A stretch of DNA of 64,000 nucleotides from Clavibacter capsici (GCF_001280205.1 NZ_CP012573.1:124001-188000); one strand, 5' to 3'. Numbered from the stretch's first letter, positions 7,984 to 16,699 are shown. Program-made: numbers and translations. Notes: generated by a model from the sequence alone, not told the origin.

Positions 7984-8002
7984 GATGACATTCCGTGCCA
8001 TC
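7984..8002. promoter_or_regulatory. TetR operator O1 (imperfect GATGACA-N5-TGCCATC)
   Basis: This 19-bp inverted repeat matches the second site (8015-8033) with one mismatch in the right arm. It lies next to the predicted tetR -10. The two sites are spaced 31 bp start to start, about three helical turns, on the same DNA face. Confidence 0.7.
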
Positions 8003-8014
8003 GCAGTGCATACT

Positions 8015-8033
8015 GATGACACGCGGTGTCATC
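8015..8033. promoter_or_regulatory. TetR operator O2 (perfect GATGACA-N5-TGTCATC)
   Basis: The full dyad is GATGACAC-GCG-GTGTCATC, with 8-bp perfect arms. It lies 32 bp before the ATG of the MDR oxidoreductase, where a repressor would block its promoter. Confidence 0.78.
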
Positions 8034-8065
8034 GGGCAGCGCGATCCGCAGATCGGAGATCCGCC

Positions 8066-9181
8066 ATGCCCACCGAGACCGCCGCCTGGCTCGCCTCGTC
8101 CGCCGCCGACCTGACCGTCGGCCCCGCGCCGCTCACCGCACCCCGGGAGGGCGAGGTCGCGATCCGCGTCCGCGCCGTCGCGATCAACCCGCTCGACACC
8201 ATGAAGCAGCACATGGGCGACCTCATGTACCGCTGGCTGCCGCACCCCGCGGTGCTCGGCGAGGACGTCGCGGGCGTCGTCGAGGAGGTCGGCCCGGGCG
8301 TCACGCGCTTCGCGGTCGGCGACCGGGTCGTCGCGTACGCGGTGGGCATGGAGAAGGGCCGGCGGCACGCGCCGGAGGGCGGGTTCCAGTCGCGCGCGAT
8401 CGTGCGCACCGACCTGGCCGCGCCGATCCCGGACGCGCTCGGGTTCGCGGACGCCGCGGTCCTCCCGCTCGGCATCTCGACCGCCGCGTCGGGCCTCTTC
8501 GGCGCCGGCCAGCTCGGCCTGCGCATGCCCGACGCCACCACGCCGCCGACGGGGGAGACCGTGGTGGTGTGGGGCGGATCCACGAGCGTCGGCCTGAACG
8601 CCATCCAGCTCGCGGTCGCGGCTGGCTACGACGTCGTGACCACCGCGTCGCCGCGCAACCACGACCTCGTGACGGGCCTCGGCGCGAGCCGCGCCTTCGA
8701 CTACCGGAGCGCGACGGCCGTGCAGGACATCGCGCGGCACCTGGCCGGCCGACGAGTCGCGGGCGTGCTCGCGATCGGCACCGGATCCGGCGACCCGGCC
8801 GTGCGGATCGCCGCCGCCACGGGCGCGAAGCGGGTCAGCATGGCGAGCCCGCCCGTCTCGTTCGAGACCCTGCCGCGCGGGGGCCGCGTCGGCCTGCCGC
8901 TCGTGCGCCTCGGCCTCCGCATGGGCACGGCCACCCCGGCGCTGATGCTGCGGGTGCGCGTGCGCGGCATCCGCGCGTCCTTCATCTGGGGCAGCGCGCT
9001 CATGCACGACGAGGTGGGCCCGATGATCTGGGAGCGCTTCCTGCCGGCCGCGCTCGCCGGGGGCCGCTACGTCGCGGCGCCGCCGGCGGAGGTGGTCGGC
9101 ACCGGACTCACGAGCATCCAGCCCGCGATGGACCGGCTGCGGGAGGGCGTCTCGGCGCGGAAGCTCGTGGTGACGCTCTAG
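8066..9181 (+). CDS. MDR-superfamily zinc-free alcohol dehydrogenase / enoyl reductase-like oxidoreductase
   Basis: This 371-residue medium-chain dehydrogenase/reductase has the GroES-like N-terminal domain (VAIRVRAVAINPLDTMKQ, then AVLGEDVAGVVEEVGPGV about 62-79). The Rossmann domain begins at ETVVVWGGSTSVGLNAIQLA (164-183). The catalytic and structural zinc cysteines of classical alcohol dehydrogenases are absent, as in the ToxD/trans-enoyl-reductase-like branch. NADPH-dependent reduction of a quinone or enone is likely. The ATG follows GGAG. It is divergent from tetR across two operators and is presumably derepressed by a reactive or hydrophobic compound. Its TAG stop shares a CTAG with the convergent NTase frame. 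Confidence 0.88.
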   Translation: MPTETAAWLASSAADLTVGPAPLTAPREGEVAIRVRAVAINPLDTMKQHMGDLMYRWLPHPAVLGEDVAGVVEEVGPGVTRFAVGDRVVAYAVGMEKGRRHAPEGGFQSRAIVRTDLAAPIPDALGFADAAVLPLGISTAASGLFGAGQLGLRMPDATTPPTGETVVVWGGSTSVGLNAIQLAVAAGYDVVTTASPRNHDLVTGLGASRAFDYRSATAVQDIARHLAGRRVAGVLAIGTGSGDPAVRIAAATGAKRVSMASPPVSFETLPRGGRVGLPLVRLGLRMGTATPALMLRVRVRGIRASFIWGSALMHDEVGPMIWERFLPAALAGGRYVAAPPAEVVGTGLTSIQPAMDRLREGVSARKLVVTL

Positions 9182-9978
9182 CGGTCGCGCTCCGTCGGTC
9201 GGCCGGGGTCACGGCGGAGGTCCGAGCTACCCGGTGCCCTGCCCGTCGGTCGCGCCGGGGTCGCGAACGCGAGCCGTAGGCGCTCTGCGACCGACGTCTC
9301 GACTCCTGCCATGCGCGCGTACGCCGGATCTCGGCGCAGCAGTGCCGCCGCCGCCAGCGCGCGTGTCCGCTCGACCGCGGTGATGCCGTCGCCGACGCGG
9401 TCCCGCCGGGTCACCAGCGTGCCGAGGGTGGCGATGTCGACGAGGTGACGCGTGCTGTCGTCTCAGGGGATCTCCACGGCGGCGGCCTTGGACAGGATCG
9501 CTCCCTGCAGCGTGGGACGACGGATCGTCCCCTCGCGGTCTTCCGCACGGAAACGGACGTCCATCGACCGGTCGAGCGCGCCTTGGGTCCCCGGTGCCGA
9601 GAGGGTCGTCCCGCCACCTACGCCCCGGCGTCGGTCGGCGCGCTCGCCGAGGAAGCGCGGGATCAGCACGTCGATGCGGGCCTCTCCACGGGTCCATCGG
9701 TGCTGGTGGCCTTCGAAGCTCGTTCCGTCCGGCTCGAACCCGATGTCGCGCAGGACGCTGGTGAACGTCATCAGCATGCGCGGGTGCGCGCGGATGTCGA
9801 GGGCTGTGTCCGCGTCCACGGTCGGGCGGTTCGCCGGGGCGCCCCGCTCCCAGCACAGCGACTGGATCATCTGCCCGCCGTCCAGGGCCCAGCCCACCGG
9901 GATGCGTTCGTGGACCTCGAACAGCGCATGCCAGGCGTCCGCCTGCGCGCGTCGCAGCGGCGGTGCGATGACGGTCAT
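9178..9978 (-). pseudogene. AbiEii-like nucleotidyltransferase toxin, interrupted by an in-frame TGA
   Basis: The first 171 codons (9978 to 9463) encode a nucleotidyltransferase-fold protein: GW-ALDGGQMIQ with the GG at 34-35, RPTVDADTALD with Asp55/Asp57, and the third acidic strand RIDVLIP (Asp103). This pattern fits type IV AbiEii/AbiGii-type toxins. A TGA at 9465-9463 ends the frame after KAAAVEIP. The same frame resumes for about 94 codons (STRHLVDIATLGTLV...VERTRALAAAALLR) with strong GC3 coding character, resembling the family's helical C-terminal tail. The simplest reading is a nonsense mutation. A truncated 171-residue toxin retaining the catalytic core remains possible. The ATG overlaps the antitoxin stop (ATGA). 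Confidence 0.7.
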
Positions 9979-10628
9979 GCGATGCCCCCGAGGAGCTGCG
10001 CGGCGGCCGCGCGTTCCCGCGGGCCCTGGTGCTGGACGAGGTCGGCGATCAGGTCCCCGAGCGGGAGTGGGCGCCCGACGGGACCGTCGTGCACATGGAG
10101 CAGGACGTTGGGCTGCTCGCTCCGGACGAGCAGGTACTCATGGACCACGGAGTCGAGGACGTCGGCGGGGACGTGGGCCTCGAGCTCCTCGGCATCCGAC
10201 ATGCCCGAGCGCGGATCGCTGATGCCCCCTGCGACGAGTCGGCGATCCGCTCGGAGATCCTCCAGATCGGCGGCCGCGACGCGGTACGGCATCGGTGCCG
10301 ACCGCGCGCTGCGGATCCAGGAGGCCAGCAGCGACGCCGGGTCAGGGTCCGCCTGGAGCCGTCCGAGTCGCGCGGACACTCGTGCGGCCTCGCTCGCGGA
10401 CAGGCTCTCCCGCCAGCGCCCGTCTCCCGAGAGTCGCGTGAGCAGGGCGTGCGCGGAGCGGATGGACAGCGGCCTGCCCGCCCTGTCGTGATGCGCTGCG
10501 GCCGAGTCGATGACCCATCTGCCCGCCAACTTGCGCGCCGGCAACGAGCCCGCTGCTGCCGCCGCCTGGACCCTCCTCGCGGAGATGCCGTGATCGTCCG
10601 CGTACTCGGCCGCGCTCATCTCCGCCAT
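9975..10628 (-). CDS. AbiEi-like antitoxin / HTH DNA-binding protein
   Basis: This 217-residue protein has a winged-helix/excisionase-like N-terminus, SAAEYADDHGISARRVQAAA followed by GSLPARKLAGRWVIDSAAA (about 4-43). A C-terminal region contains EELEAHVPADVLDSVVHEYL and SEQPNVLLHVHD, as in actinobacterial proteins paired with AbiEii-type nucleotidyltransferases. Overlap with the NTase gene (ATGA) marks a two-gene module. I chose the ATG at 10628, with GGGGG upstream, over the one at 10655, because the latter would bury the promoter and operator repeat in coding sequence. It probably binds the 12+12 bp inverted repeat just upstream to autorepress. Confidence 0.72.
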   Translation of the reverse strand: MAEMSAAEYADDHGISARRVQAAAAAGSLPARKLAGRWVIDSAAAHHDRAGRPLSIRSAHALLTRLSGDGRWRESLSASEAARVSARLGRLQADPDPASLLASWIRSARSAPMPYRVAAADLEDLRADRRLVAGGISDPRSGMSDAEELEAHVPADVLDSVVHEYLLVRSEQPNVLLHVHDGPVGRPLPLGDLIADLVQHQGPRERAAAAQLLGGIA

Positions 10629-10643
10629 GTCGCCCCCTGTTCG

Positions 10644-10679
10644 TACCACAATCATACGTGTGCGCGAATGATTGTGGTA
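10644..10679. promoter_or_regulatory. Perfect 12-bp inverted repeat operator of the AbiE-like module
   Basis: TACCACAATCAT (10644-10655) and ATGATTGTGGTA (10668-10679) are exact reverse complements separated by 12 bp. On the minus strand TATGAT (10656-10651), a good -10, lies inside the proximal arm, so binding would shut off the module. The element sits between the module and the divergent YdeI-like gene. The AT-rich arms stand out from the surroundings. Confidence 0.82.
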
Positions 10680-10702
10680 GGTCGGTCAGGAGAGGGCCGC
10701 CA

Positions 10703-10708
10703 TACGCT
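10703..10708 (+). promoter_or_regulatory. Leaderless -10 hexamer TACGCT for the YdeI-like gene
   Basis: TACGCT ends 6 nt before the GTG at 10715, the same geometry as at the other leaderless genes here. This supports the GTG over the out-of-frame ATG at 10711. Confidence 0.55.
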
Positions 10709-10714
10709 GGATGG

Positions 10715-11293
10715 GTGCCCGCCCACGACCTCCTCACCGTCCCCGACCGCGCCGCGTGGCGCGCCTGGCTCGACGCGCACGAGGAGACCTCCGACGGCGT
10801 GTGGCTCGTGCTCGCGAAGAAGGGCACGACGGATCCGACCTCCCTCACTTACGCCGAGGCCCTCGACGAGGCGCTGTGCAGCGGGTGGATCGACGGGCAG
10901 ACCGCGAGCATCGACGAGCGGATCTTCCGGCGCCGCTTCACTCCCAGGCGGAAGGCGTCCCTGTGGTCGGAGCGCAACATCGGCCTGGTGGCGACGCTCA
11001 CGGCCGAGGGGCGGATGCGGCCGGCGGGGATCCGGGAGGTCGAGCGCGCGCAGGCGGACGGCCGCTGGGAGCGCGCGTACGCGGGCCAGGCGTCCGCCGC
11101 CGAGCCCGAGGACCTGCTGGCCGCGCTCGCCGCATCGCCGGCCGCCGCCGCGACCTTCGCGACGCTCACCAAGGTCAACCGCTACGCCGTGATCCACCGG
11201 GTCGCGACCGCGCCGAACGCCGCCGTCCGCGCGAACCGGCTCGCCAAGCTCGTCGCGATGCTCGAGCGCGGGGAGACGCCGCACCCGCAGTGA
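10715..11293 (+). CDS. YdeI/OmpD-associated family protein
   Basis: The product (192 residues) shows the YdeI/OmpD-associated pattern: TVPDRAAWRAWLDAHEE, then GVWLVLAKKGT, EALDEALCSGWIDGQ and the RFTPRRKASLWSERN block. A C-terminal helical region follows, with FATLTKVNRYAVIHRV. The family is cytoplasmic and poorly characterised; some members are linked to cationic-peptide stress, which is not evidence for this one. The start is set by the leaderless -10. It is divergent from the AbiE-like antitoxin gene, and the intervening inverted repeat could affect it too. Confidence 0.85.
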   Translation: MPAHDLLTVPDRAAWRAWLDAHEETSDGVWLVLAKKGTTDPTSLTYAEALDEALCSGWIDGQTASIDERIFRRRFTPRRKASLWSERNIGLVATLTAEGRMRPAGIREVERAQADGRWERAYAGQASAAEPEDLLAALAASPAAAATFATLTKVNRYAVIHRVATAPNAAVRANRLAKLVAMLERGETPHPQ

Positions 11294-11577
11294 GCGGCCG
11301 GGGCGCCGACGGATCCAGCCCGCGCCGCGGATCCGCACCCGTCGCCCGGCCCGCCGCGGGTGTCTCTTTCGTCTTGCTGACGGTCCCGAGGCGATCCCCG
11401 CCGCGACCACGAGTACACCCGTAGTTTGTGTACGAACGGCCCCGTGCGGGCCGGGGGACGCGGCCGGCGACCTCCGGCACGAGAGCCCGCGCGAGACCGA
11501 GCACGACCCGGACCGCACGCCCGCGTGCATCCTCCTCGTCCCGTCGCCCCGCGCGACCCGCACCCCGAAGGACTCCG
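11294..11577. other. Intergenic region upstream of the first sugar ABC importer
   Basis: No gene is visible in these 284 bp. A dyad GTACAC (11413-11418) / GTGTAC (11428-11433) with a 9-nt spacer lies within the only A/T-enriched patch and could be an operator for the importer operon. The remainder is GC-rich 5' untranslated sequence leading to GAAGGA before the start codon. Confidence 0.45.
11413..11433. promoter_or_regulatory. Candidate operator GTACAC-N9-GTGTAC
   Basis: This is a perfect 6-bp inverted repeat about 145 bp upstream of the sugar-binding protein gene, in the intergenic stretch where a promoter is expected. The cognate regulator is not adjacent. Confidence 0.4.
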
Positions 11578-12927
11578 ATGCGCGACACAGCCCCCTCGAC
11601 CACCCGCCGGCGACGCCGTCCGATCCGCGTGGCGCTCGTCGCCGCCGCGGCTGCCGCGACCGTCGCCCTCACCGGCTGCGGCGCCGGCGCCGACGTGGGA
11701 GGAGCGGGCGTCGCCTGCGACATCCCGCAGCCCGACGCGAAGACCACCGTCAACGTGCTCTCCTACAACAGCCCGTCGACGAACCCCTTCACCGATGCGA
11801 TCGCCACCGGCTGCACGGGCGGGAACCTCACGGTCAACGCCCCCACCACCGACTTCGGCGGCCAGAACCAGCGTGCCGTGCAGTCCATGTCGGGCACCAA
11901 CCCGAGCTACGACCTCGTCGAGGTCTACGGCACCGTCTACCCGCTCTACGCGGAGCGGGGCTGGATCGAGCCGCTCGACGACCGCATCGCGGACAAGGGC
12001 GACGAGCTCGGCATCGACGACATCGACCCGACGCTGCTGGAGTCGCTGCAGTACGACGGCAAGCAGGTCGGCATCCCCACGTTCTGGGGCACGATCATCT
12101 TCATCTACCGCGAGGACATCCTCAGCGACCTCGGCATCGAGGTGCCGACGACGTTCGAGGAGATGTACGCGGCGGCCGACAGGATCCGCACGGAGACCGG
12201 CATGGCGAACCCGCTGGCCCTCCCGTTCAACGCCGCGGGCGACAACTCGAGCGCCTACAACCAGTACCTCGGCTCGCTCGGCGGCACCTGGTTCGAGGAC
12301 GGATCCGCGACGCCGACGCTCGACACCCCCGAGTCGATCCAGGCGCTCGACACCCTCCGCGCCACGTACCAGCAGATGAGCTCGCAGTCGACCTCGTGGT
12401 CGTCGCCCGAGGTGATCACGCAGCTGCAGACCGGCCAGGCCGCCATGTCCATGCTGTTCGCCGGCCGCGTCTCCGCGCTCCTCGACGAGGGCCAGACGGA
12501 GAACTTCGACAAGTTCGCGTTCGCCGTGCCGCCGTCGGTCGAGGAGGGCGGCACACCCGCCACCAGCCTCTCGGTCGACGGGCTCTCCATCGCCGCGAAC
12601 TCGAAGGTCGACAAGGACCTCCTCTTCGACCTGCTCGGCGTCGCGACCGGCGCCGACGCCGCGACCGAGGCCGCCAAGGCCACGATCCCCGCCCGCACCA
12701 CGCAGGCGCAGGCCGCCGACCTCCCGTTCGAGCAGGCCGCGCGCGACGTGCTCGAGAGCGAGAAGCCCAACGGCCTGCCGCTCGTGCCGTACATGTCCGA
12801 CGTGTTCGCCGCGATGGCGCCGATCCTCGCGCAGGTCGTCGACGGCACGCTCTCCTCGGCCGACGGCGCCACCCAGCTCCAGGCGGCGGCCGTGCAGGCC
12901 ATCGCCACGGCGGGCTTCGCTCCGTGA
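11578..12927 (+). CDS. Sugar ABC transporter substrate-binding lipoprotein
   Basis: This 449-residue extracellular solute-binding protein (family 1) has an arginine-rich N-terminus, a hydrophobic signal and the lipobox ALTGC with Cys34 as the lipidation site. The mature part begins with a strand TVNVLSYNSPSTNPF. It contains PLYAERGWIEPLD and the hinge-region IPTFWGTIIFIYREDIL, typical of oligosaccharide binders. It delivers substrate to the two permeases encoded next. The start follows GAAGGA. A 46-nt gap containing a small hairpin separates it from the permease genes, which may allow excess binding protein to be made. Confidence 0.9.
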   Translation: MRDTAPSTTRRRRRPIRVALVAAAAAATVALTGCGAGADVGGAGVACDIPQPDAKTTVNVLSYNSPSTNPFTDAIATGCTGGNLTVNAPTTDFGGQNQRAVQSMSGTNPSYDLVEVYGTVYPLYAERGWIEPLDDRIADKGDELGIDDIDPTLLESLQYDGKQVGIPTFWGTIIFIYREDILSDLGIEVPTTFEEMYAAADRIRTETGMANPLALPFNAAGDNSSAYNQYLGSLGGTWFEDGSATPTLDTPESIQALDTLRATYQQMSSQSTSWSSPEVITQLQTGQAAMSMLFAGRVSALLDEGQTENFDKFAFAVPPSVEEGGTPATSLSVDGLSIAANSKVDKDLLFDLLGVATGADAATEAAKATIPARTTQAQAADLPFEQAARDVLESEKPNGLPLVPYMSDVFAAMAPILAQVVDGTLSSADGATQLQAAAVQAIATAGFAP

Positions 12928-12936
12928 TCTGCGCCT

Positions 12937-12950
12937 CCCGCGCTCGCGGG
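12937..12950 (+). other. Intercistronic hairpin in the sugar ABC operon
   Basis: CCCGCG (12937-12942) pairs with CGCGGG (12945-12950) in the only gap of this operon. Such hairpins often protect the 3' end of binding-protein mRNA or attenuate read-through into the permease genes. Confidence 0.4.
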
Positions 12951-12973
12951 TCCGCGCGTCCGGTCGCCCGGGC

Positions 12974-13837
12974 ATGAGGCTCAAGACCTTCGCCGCGTTC
13001 ACGGCCCCCGCCATCATCCTGATGGCGGGGCTGCTGATCGTGCCGCTGATCACCACGCTCGTCTGGAGCTTCCAGAACGTGCCGGTCGGCCAGCCGGGCG
13101 TCTTCAACGGCGTCGCCAACTACGTCGAGATCTTCACCGACCGGCGCTTCGGCCGCGACGCCGCCTTCACGATCACCTACGCGGTCATCATGACGGTCGC
13201 GAAGCTCGTCGTCGGCTACGGCATCGCCCTGCTGCTCAACCGCATCGAGCGCGGGCGCATGGTGATTCTCGGGCTCCTCATGGCGAGCTACGTGGTGCCC
13301 ACCGTGATCGGCGCGCTCAACTTCTCCTGGCTGTTCAACGACATCTTCGGAGGCGTCGTGAACCAGGGGCTCGCCGTGTTCGGGATCCACGTGGACTGGC
13401 TGACGGAGACCGGGCCCGCCCGCGTCCTCATCGGCCTGCACGCGCTCTGGCACGAGACGCCGTTCGTGATCCTCGTGCTGCTCGCCGGCCTGCAGACGCT
13501 CCCCGAGGAGCCGCTCGAGGCCGCGCAGCTCGACGGCGCCGGGTGGTGGCAGCGCCAGCGCTACATGGTGATCCCGCTGCTCGCGCCCCTGTTCTCGTTC
13601 GTGACGCTGATCAGCCTGATGGACAGCCTCAAGGTGTTCGACTCGATCCGGATCATCACCCCGGCCGCCGGCAGCGTCGGCACCGAGTCGCTCATGGTGT
13701 TCGTGTACCAGGTGGCCCTCGGGGAGTCGTACCGGCTGGGGGTGGCGAGCGCGGTCAACGTGGTCACCATCGTCATCACGCTCGTGCTGCTGATCCCGTT
13801 CCTCCGACAGACCTGGAAGGGGGCGCGGGCCGCATGA
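12974..13837 (+). CDS. Sugar ABC transporter permease (MalF/UgpA-like)
   Basis: This 287-residue membrane protein has six hydrophobic segments beginning at AFTAPAIILMAGLLIVPLIT. It carries the EAA loop EAAQLDGAGWWQRQRYMVIP (about 180-199), which docks the ATPase. It forms the channel heterodimer with the next gene. No nucleotide-binding protein is encoded nearby, so a shared MsiK-type ATPase elsewhere must power the importer, the usual arrangement in Actinobacteria. Its stop overlaps the next start (ATGA). Confidence 0.9.
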   Translation: MRLKTFAAFTAPAIILMAGLLIVPLITTLVWSFQNVPVGQPGVFNGVANYVEIFTDRRFGRDAAFTITYAVIMTVAKLVVGYGIALLLNRIERGRMVILGLLMASYVVPTVIGALNFSWLFNDIFGGVVNQGLAVFGIHVDWLTETGPARVLIGLHALWHETPFVILVLLAGLQTLPEEPLEAAQLDGAGWWQRQRYMVIPLLAPLFSFVTLISLMDSLKVFDSIRIITPAAGSVGTESLMVFVYQVALGESYRLGVASAVNVVTIVITLVLLIPFLRQTWKGARAA

Positions 13838-14760
13838 CCGCATCCACCCCGCTCGTGCCCACAGGCCGCACCCGCCTCCCGCGCGGCGACGGACCGACCG
13901 GATCCGGCCGCACGCTGACCGCCCGGGAGCGCCGCCGTCGCGAGCGCATCGGGTCGCTGTGGGCCGGCGCCGCGCTGGTCGTGGTCGTGATCGTCGCGCT
14001 CAGCCCGTTCCTGTGGGCGCTGCTCACCGCGATCAAGCCGTTCCAGGACGCCTTCACGAACCCGCCGACGTGGGTCTTCGAGCCGCGCTTCGACGCGTTC
14101 GTCGACCTGTGGCGCGGCACCCGGTTCGCCGAGGTGCTGGTGAACACCTTCATCGTGGCCGGGCTGACGGTCGTGGTCGCGCTCGTGGTCGGCGCCCCGG
14201 CCGCGTACGCCTTCGCGCGCTACGCGGGCGTCATCGGGCCGATCCTGCTGCTGCTCGCCGTGGTGCTGCGGACCATCCCGCGCTTCGCGGTGGTGCTGCC
14301 GTTCTACGAGATGAGCCAGGCGCTCGGGATCTACGACACGAAGATCGCGCTGGTGGCCGCCCTCGTGGCGGTGAACATGCCGTTCACGCTGCTGCTGCTC
14401 GTCGGGTTCTTCCGCGACATCCCGACCGAGCTCGACGAGGCCGCGATGATCGACGGCTGCAGCCGCTTCGGCGCGTTCCGCCGCGTCATCGTGCCGCTCA
14501 TGGGCCCCGGGCTCGTGACCGCGGGCGTCTTCACGCTGCTGGTCGCGTTCCAGGAGTACCTCGTGGCGCTGACGCTCACGCAGAACCAGGCCGTGACGAT
14601 CCCCGTGTTCATCGCCGCGCAGAAGGGGGCCGACGACATCTCGACCTACCAGACGCTCGCGGCGGCCAGCATCGCGCTCGTGATCCCGGTGGTCCTCATC
14701 GCGGTCTTCGCGCGGAAGTACCTCGTGGCGGGGCTCGGCGGCGGAGCGGTCAAGGGCTGA
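13834..14760 (+). CDS. Sugar ABC transporter permease (MalG/UgpE-like)
   Basis: The product (308 residues) is the second permease. An unusually long charged cytoplasmic N-terminus (about 45 residues) precedes the first helix. The EAA loop DEAAMIDGCSRFGAFRRVIV is intact, and the C-terminus ends soon after the last helix (FARKYLVAGLGGGAVKG), as usual for MalG-like proteins. It is coupled to the upstream permease by ATGA. The sugar is unknown; no glycoside hydrolase gene flanks the operon. Confidence 0.9.
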   Translation: MTASTPLVPTGRTRLPRGDGPTGSGRTLTARERRRRERIGSLWAGAALVVVVIVALSPFLWALLTAIKPFQDAFTNPPTWVFEPRFDAFVDLWRGTRFAEVLVNTFIVAGLTVVVALVVGAPAAYAFARYAGVIGPILLLLAVVLRTIPRFAVVLPFYEMSQALGIYDTKIALVAALVAVNMPFTLLLLVGFFRDIPTELDEAAMIDGCSRFGAFRRVIVPLMGPGLVTAGVFTLLVAFQEYLVALTLTQNQAVTIPVFIAAQKGADDISTYQTLAAASIALVIPVVLIAVFARKYLVAGLGGGAVKG

Positions 14761-14767
14761 TCCGGGG

Positions 14768-15933
14768 TCAGGCCCCGCGCGGGGCCGCCCGGCGCAGCGC
14801 GACCGCGCCGACCGCGATGGCCGCCGCGAAGAGCCAGGCCGCTGCCGCGGGCGCCGCCGCGGTGAGCAGGAGGCCGACGCCCACCACCGGCACGGCGAGC
14901 CCCGCGTAGGCGGCGGTGAAGACGAGGGTGGACGCGCGCGGGCGGGTCGCCGCGTCCGCCGACCGGAGCGCCGACCGAAAGGCGGCCGAGAAGACGATGC
15001 CGGCGCCCGCGCCGCTCAGCGCCCCGGCGGCGACGAACAGCCCGATCGCGCCGGCCGTCGTGGCGGCCGCGACGAGCACGAGGCCGGCCACGAGCGTCGC
15101 CGTGCCCGCGGCGATCCCCGCCGCCCGACCCCGGACGACCTGCGGCGCCACGGCCCCGGCGAGGAAGACGGAGGCGACGACGAGCCCGCTCACCGGCACC
15201 GGCACGTCGCCCGACATGGCCGCGAGCAGCGTGGGCGCGAGCGCGCCGAACAGGCCGGTCACGGAGAAGGCCAGGAAGGCGCCGAGGAGGATCCACCCGG
15301 CGGGGCGAGCCGGTCGCGCGGCCTCGGCCGAGCCGGCGGGCGGGCGGACGGCGCGGGCAGCGGCGGGATGACGACGCGGGCCGCCACGGCGCCGAGGGCG
15401 AGCACCGCCGCGTAGGCGAGGTAGAGCGCGCGCAGCCGGTCGGGCTCCGTCGGCGCCGCCAGCCCCGAGACGAGCGGGCCGAGGGCGAGCCCGCACATGC
15501 TGAGGGCGGGCGCGATCCGCAGCGCGGCGGTGGACGCGCGCGACGGCGGCCCGGCCTCGGCGATGCGGCCGATGATCACCGAGACGGACGAGGCGAGCAC
15601 GCCGACGCCGACGCCCGTCAGCAGCCGGCCGAGCGCGAAGCCGGCGAACGACGGCAGCAGCGCGAGGGCGACGGCGGCGACCGCCTCGATCCCCGCGGCC
15701 AGCGCCACGACCGCGCGCAGGTCGATCCCGCGCAGCACGCGCAGCGACGCGAGAAGGGACGCGATGGCTCCGACGGCGAACCCGGCGAACAGCAGCGTGA
15801 CGCCCGACGGCCCGATGGCGAACCGCGCCTCGTACGCCGGGTAGAGCGGGGTGGGGGCCGTCGACAGCGCCATCCCGGCGAGGAAGCACGTGACGACGAG
15901 CGCCAGGGACGAGGTCGTGCGCGAACGGCCCAC
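14768..15933 (-). pseudogene. MFS transporter, single-base frameshift
   Basis: Two reading frames together make one 12-helix major facilitator protein. The N-terminal half starts at GTG 15933 (after AAGGAG) and runs LALVVTCFLAGMALSTAPTPLYPAYEARF to about AARVVIPPLPAPSARP. The C-terminal half continues in another frame from about ARPARPAGWILLGAFLAFSVTGLFGALAPT to the stop at 14768. The switch lies around 15310-15360 in a stretch of CCCG repeats. One missing base would explain it. Members of this branch export drugs or metabolites. Both halves keep good coding character, so this is either a recent mutation or an assembly error. Confidence 0.75.
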
Positions 15934-16002
15934 GCCATCTCCTTCACTCCGGGTGCAGGATCTTCACCCTAGGCGAAGCGGCGCCGACGCGAGCGCGACC
16001 GC

Positions 16003-16632
16003 TCAGAGGCGGCGGAGGTTGATCCACACGGTCCGGGCCGGCCGGTCCGTCGTGTTGCGGATGAGGTGCGCGCGCTTCGCCGGGAACTGCGCGGCATCGC
16101 CCTCGCTCGCCGCGTAGATCTCGCCGTCGAGCTGGATCTCGAGGTCGCCGTCGATCACGATGCCGAACTCGTGGCCCGGGTGCTGGGACGGCCGGCGCGC
16201 GTGGCTCGTGCCCGGGTCGTACTCGTCCACGTAGATCTCGATGTCGAGGTCCGATCGGTAGACGGCCGAGCGGCGGCGGGCCCCGCCCGGGGTCACGTCG
16301 CGGATCTGCGCCTCCAGCGGGATGATCGGCGCGTCGTCCTGCCCCGACTTCGCGAACAGCGTCGTGATCTCCACGCCGAGCCCCTGCGCGATCGCGTGCA
16401 GCGTGCCGATGGACGCCGTCGTCTTGCCGCGCTCCACCGTGCTGAGCATCGAGAGGCTGAGGCCGGTGCGCTCGGCGAGGTCCTGCAGCGTGAGCTCGTT
16501 CCGCAGCCGCAGCGTCTTGATCCGCTCGCCCACGCCCTGCACCACGTCCTCGAGCGCCTCGCGCGGAGCCGGGGCGGGGCGGGCGTCCGGCTCGGCGGAT
16601 CCGCGGGGCCTGCTGCGCGTCTGCTCGCTCAT
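16003..16632 (-). CDS. XRE-family regulator with C-terminal cupin
   Basis: This 209-residue protein combines an XRE helix-turn-helix (about 37-92: IKTLRLRNELTLQDLAERTG, then LSMLSTVERGKTTAS) with a cupin sensor domain (about 135-205: HPGHEFGIVIDGDLEIQLDG...GDAAQFPAKRAHLIRN). This architecture is common in regulators of amine, purine or amino-acid catabolism such as PuuR-like proteins. It is divergent from the NCS2 permease/hydrolase operon and probably controls it. The start at 16632 gives the family N-terminus; no strong Shine-Dalgarno is visible. Confidence 0.88.
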   Translation of the reverse strand: MSEQTRSRPRGSAEPDARPAPAPREALEDVVQGVGERIKTLRLRNELTLQDLAERTGLSLSMLSTVERGKTTASIGTLHAIAQGLGVEITTLFAKSGQDDAPIIPLEAQIRDVTPGGARRRSAVYRSDLDIEIYVDEYDPGTSHARRPSQHPGHEFGIVIDGDLEIQLDGEIYAASEGDAAQFPAKRAHLIRNTTDRPARTVWINLRRL

Positions 16633-16699
16633 GCGCCCATCGTCCCAGGTGGCCGGGCGCGCCGTCGCGCTCTCGCCGCCGTGCGCTGCCGGTCGCATG

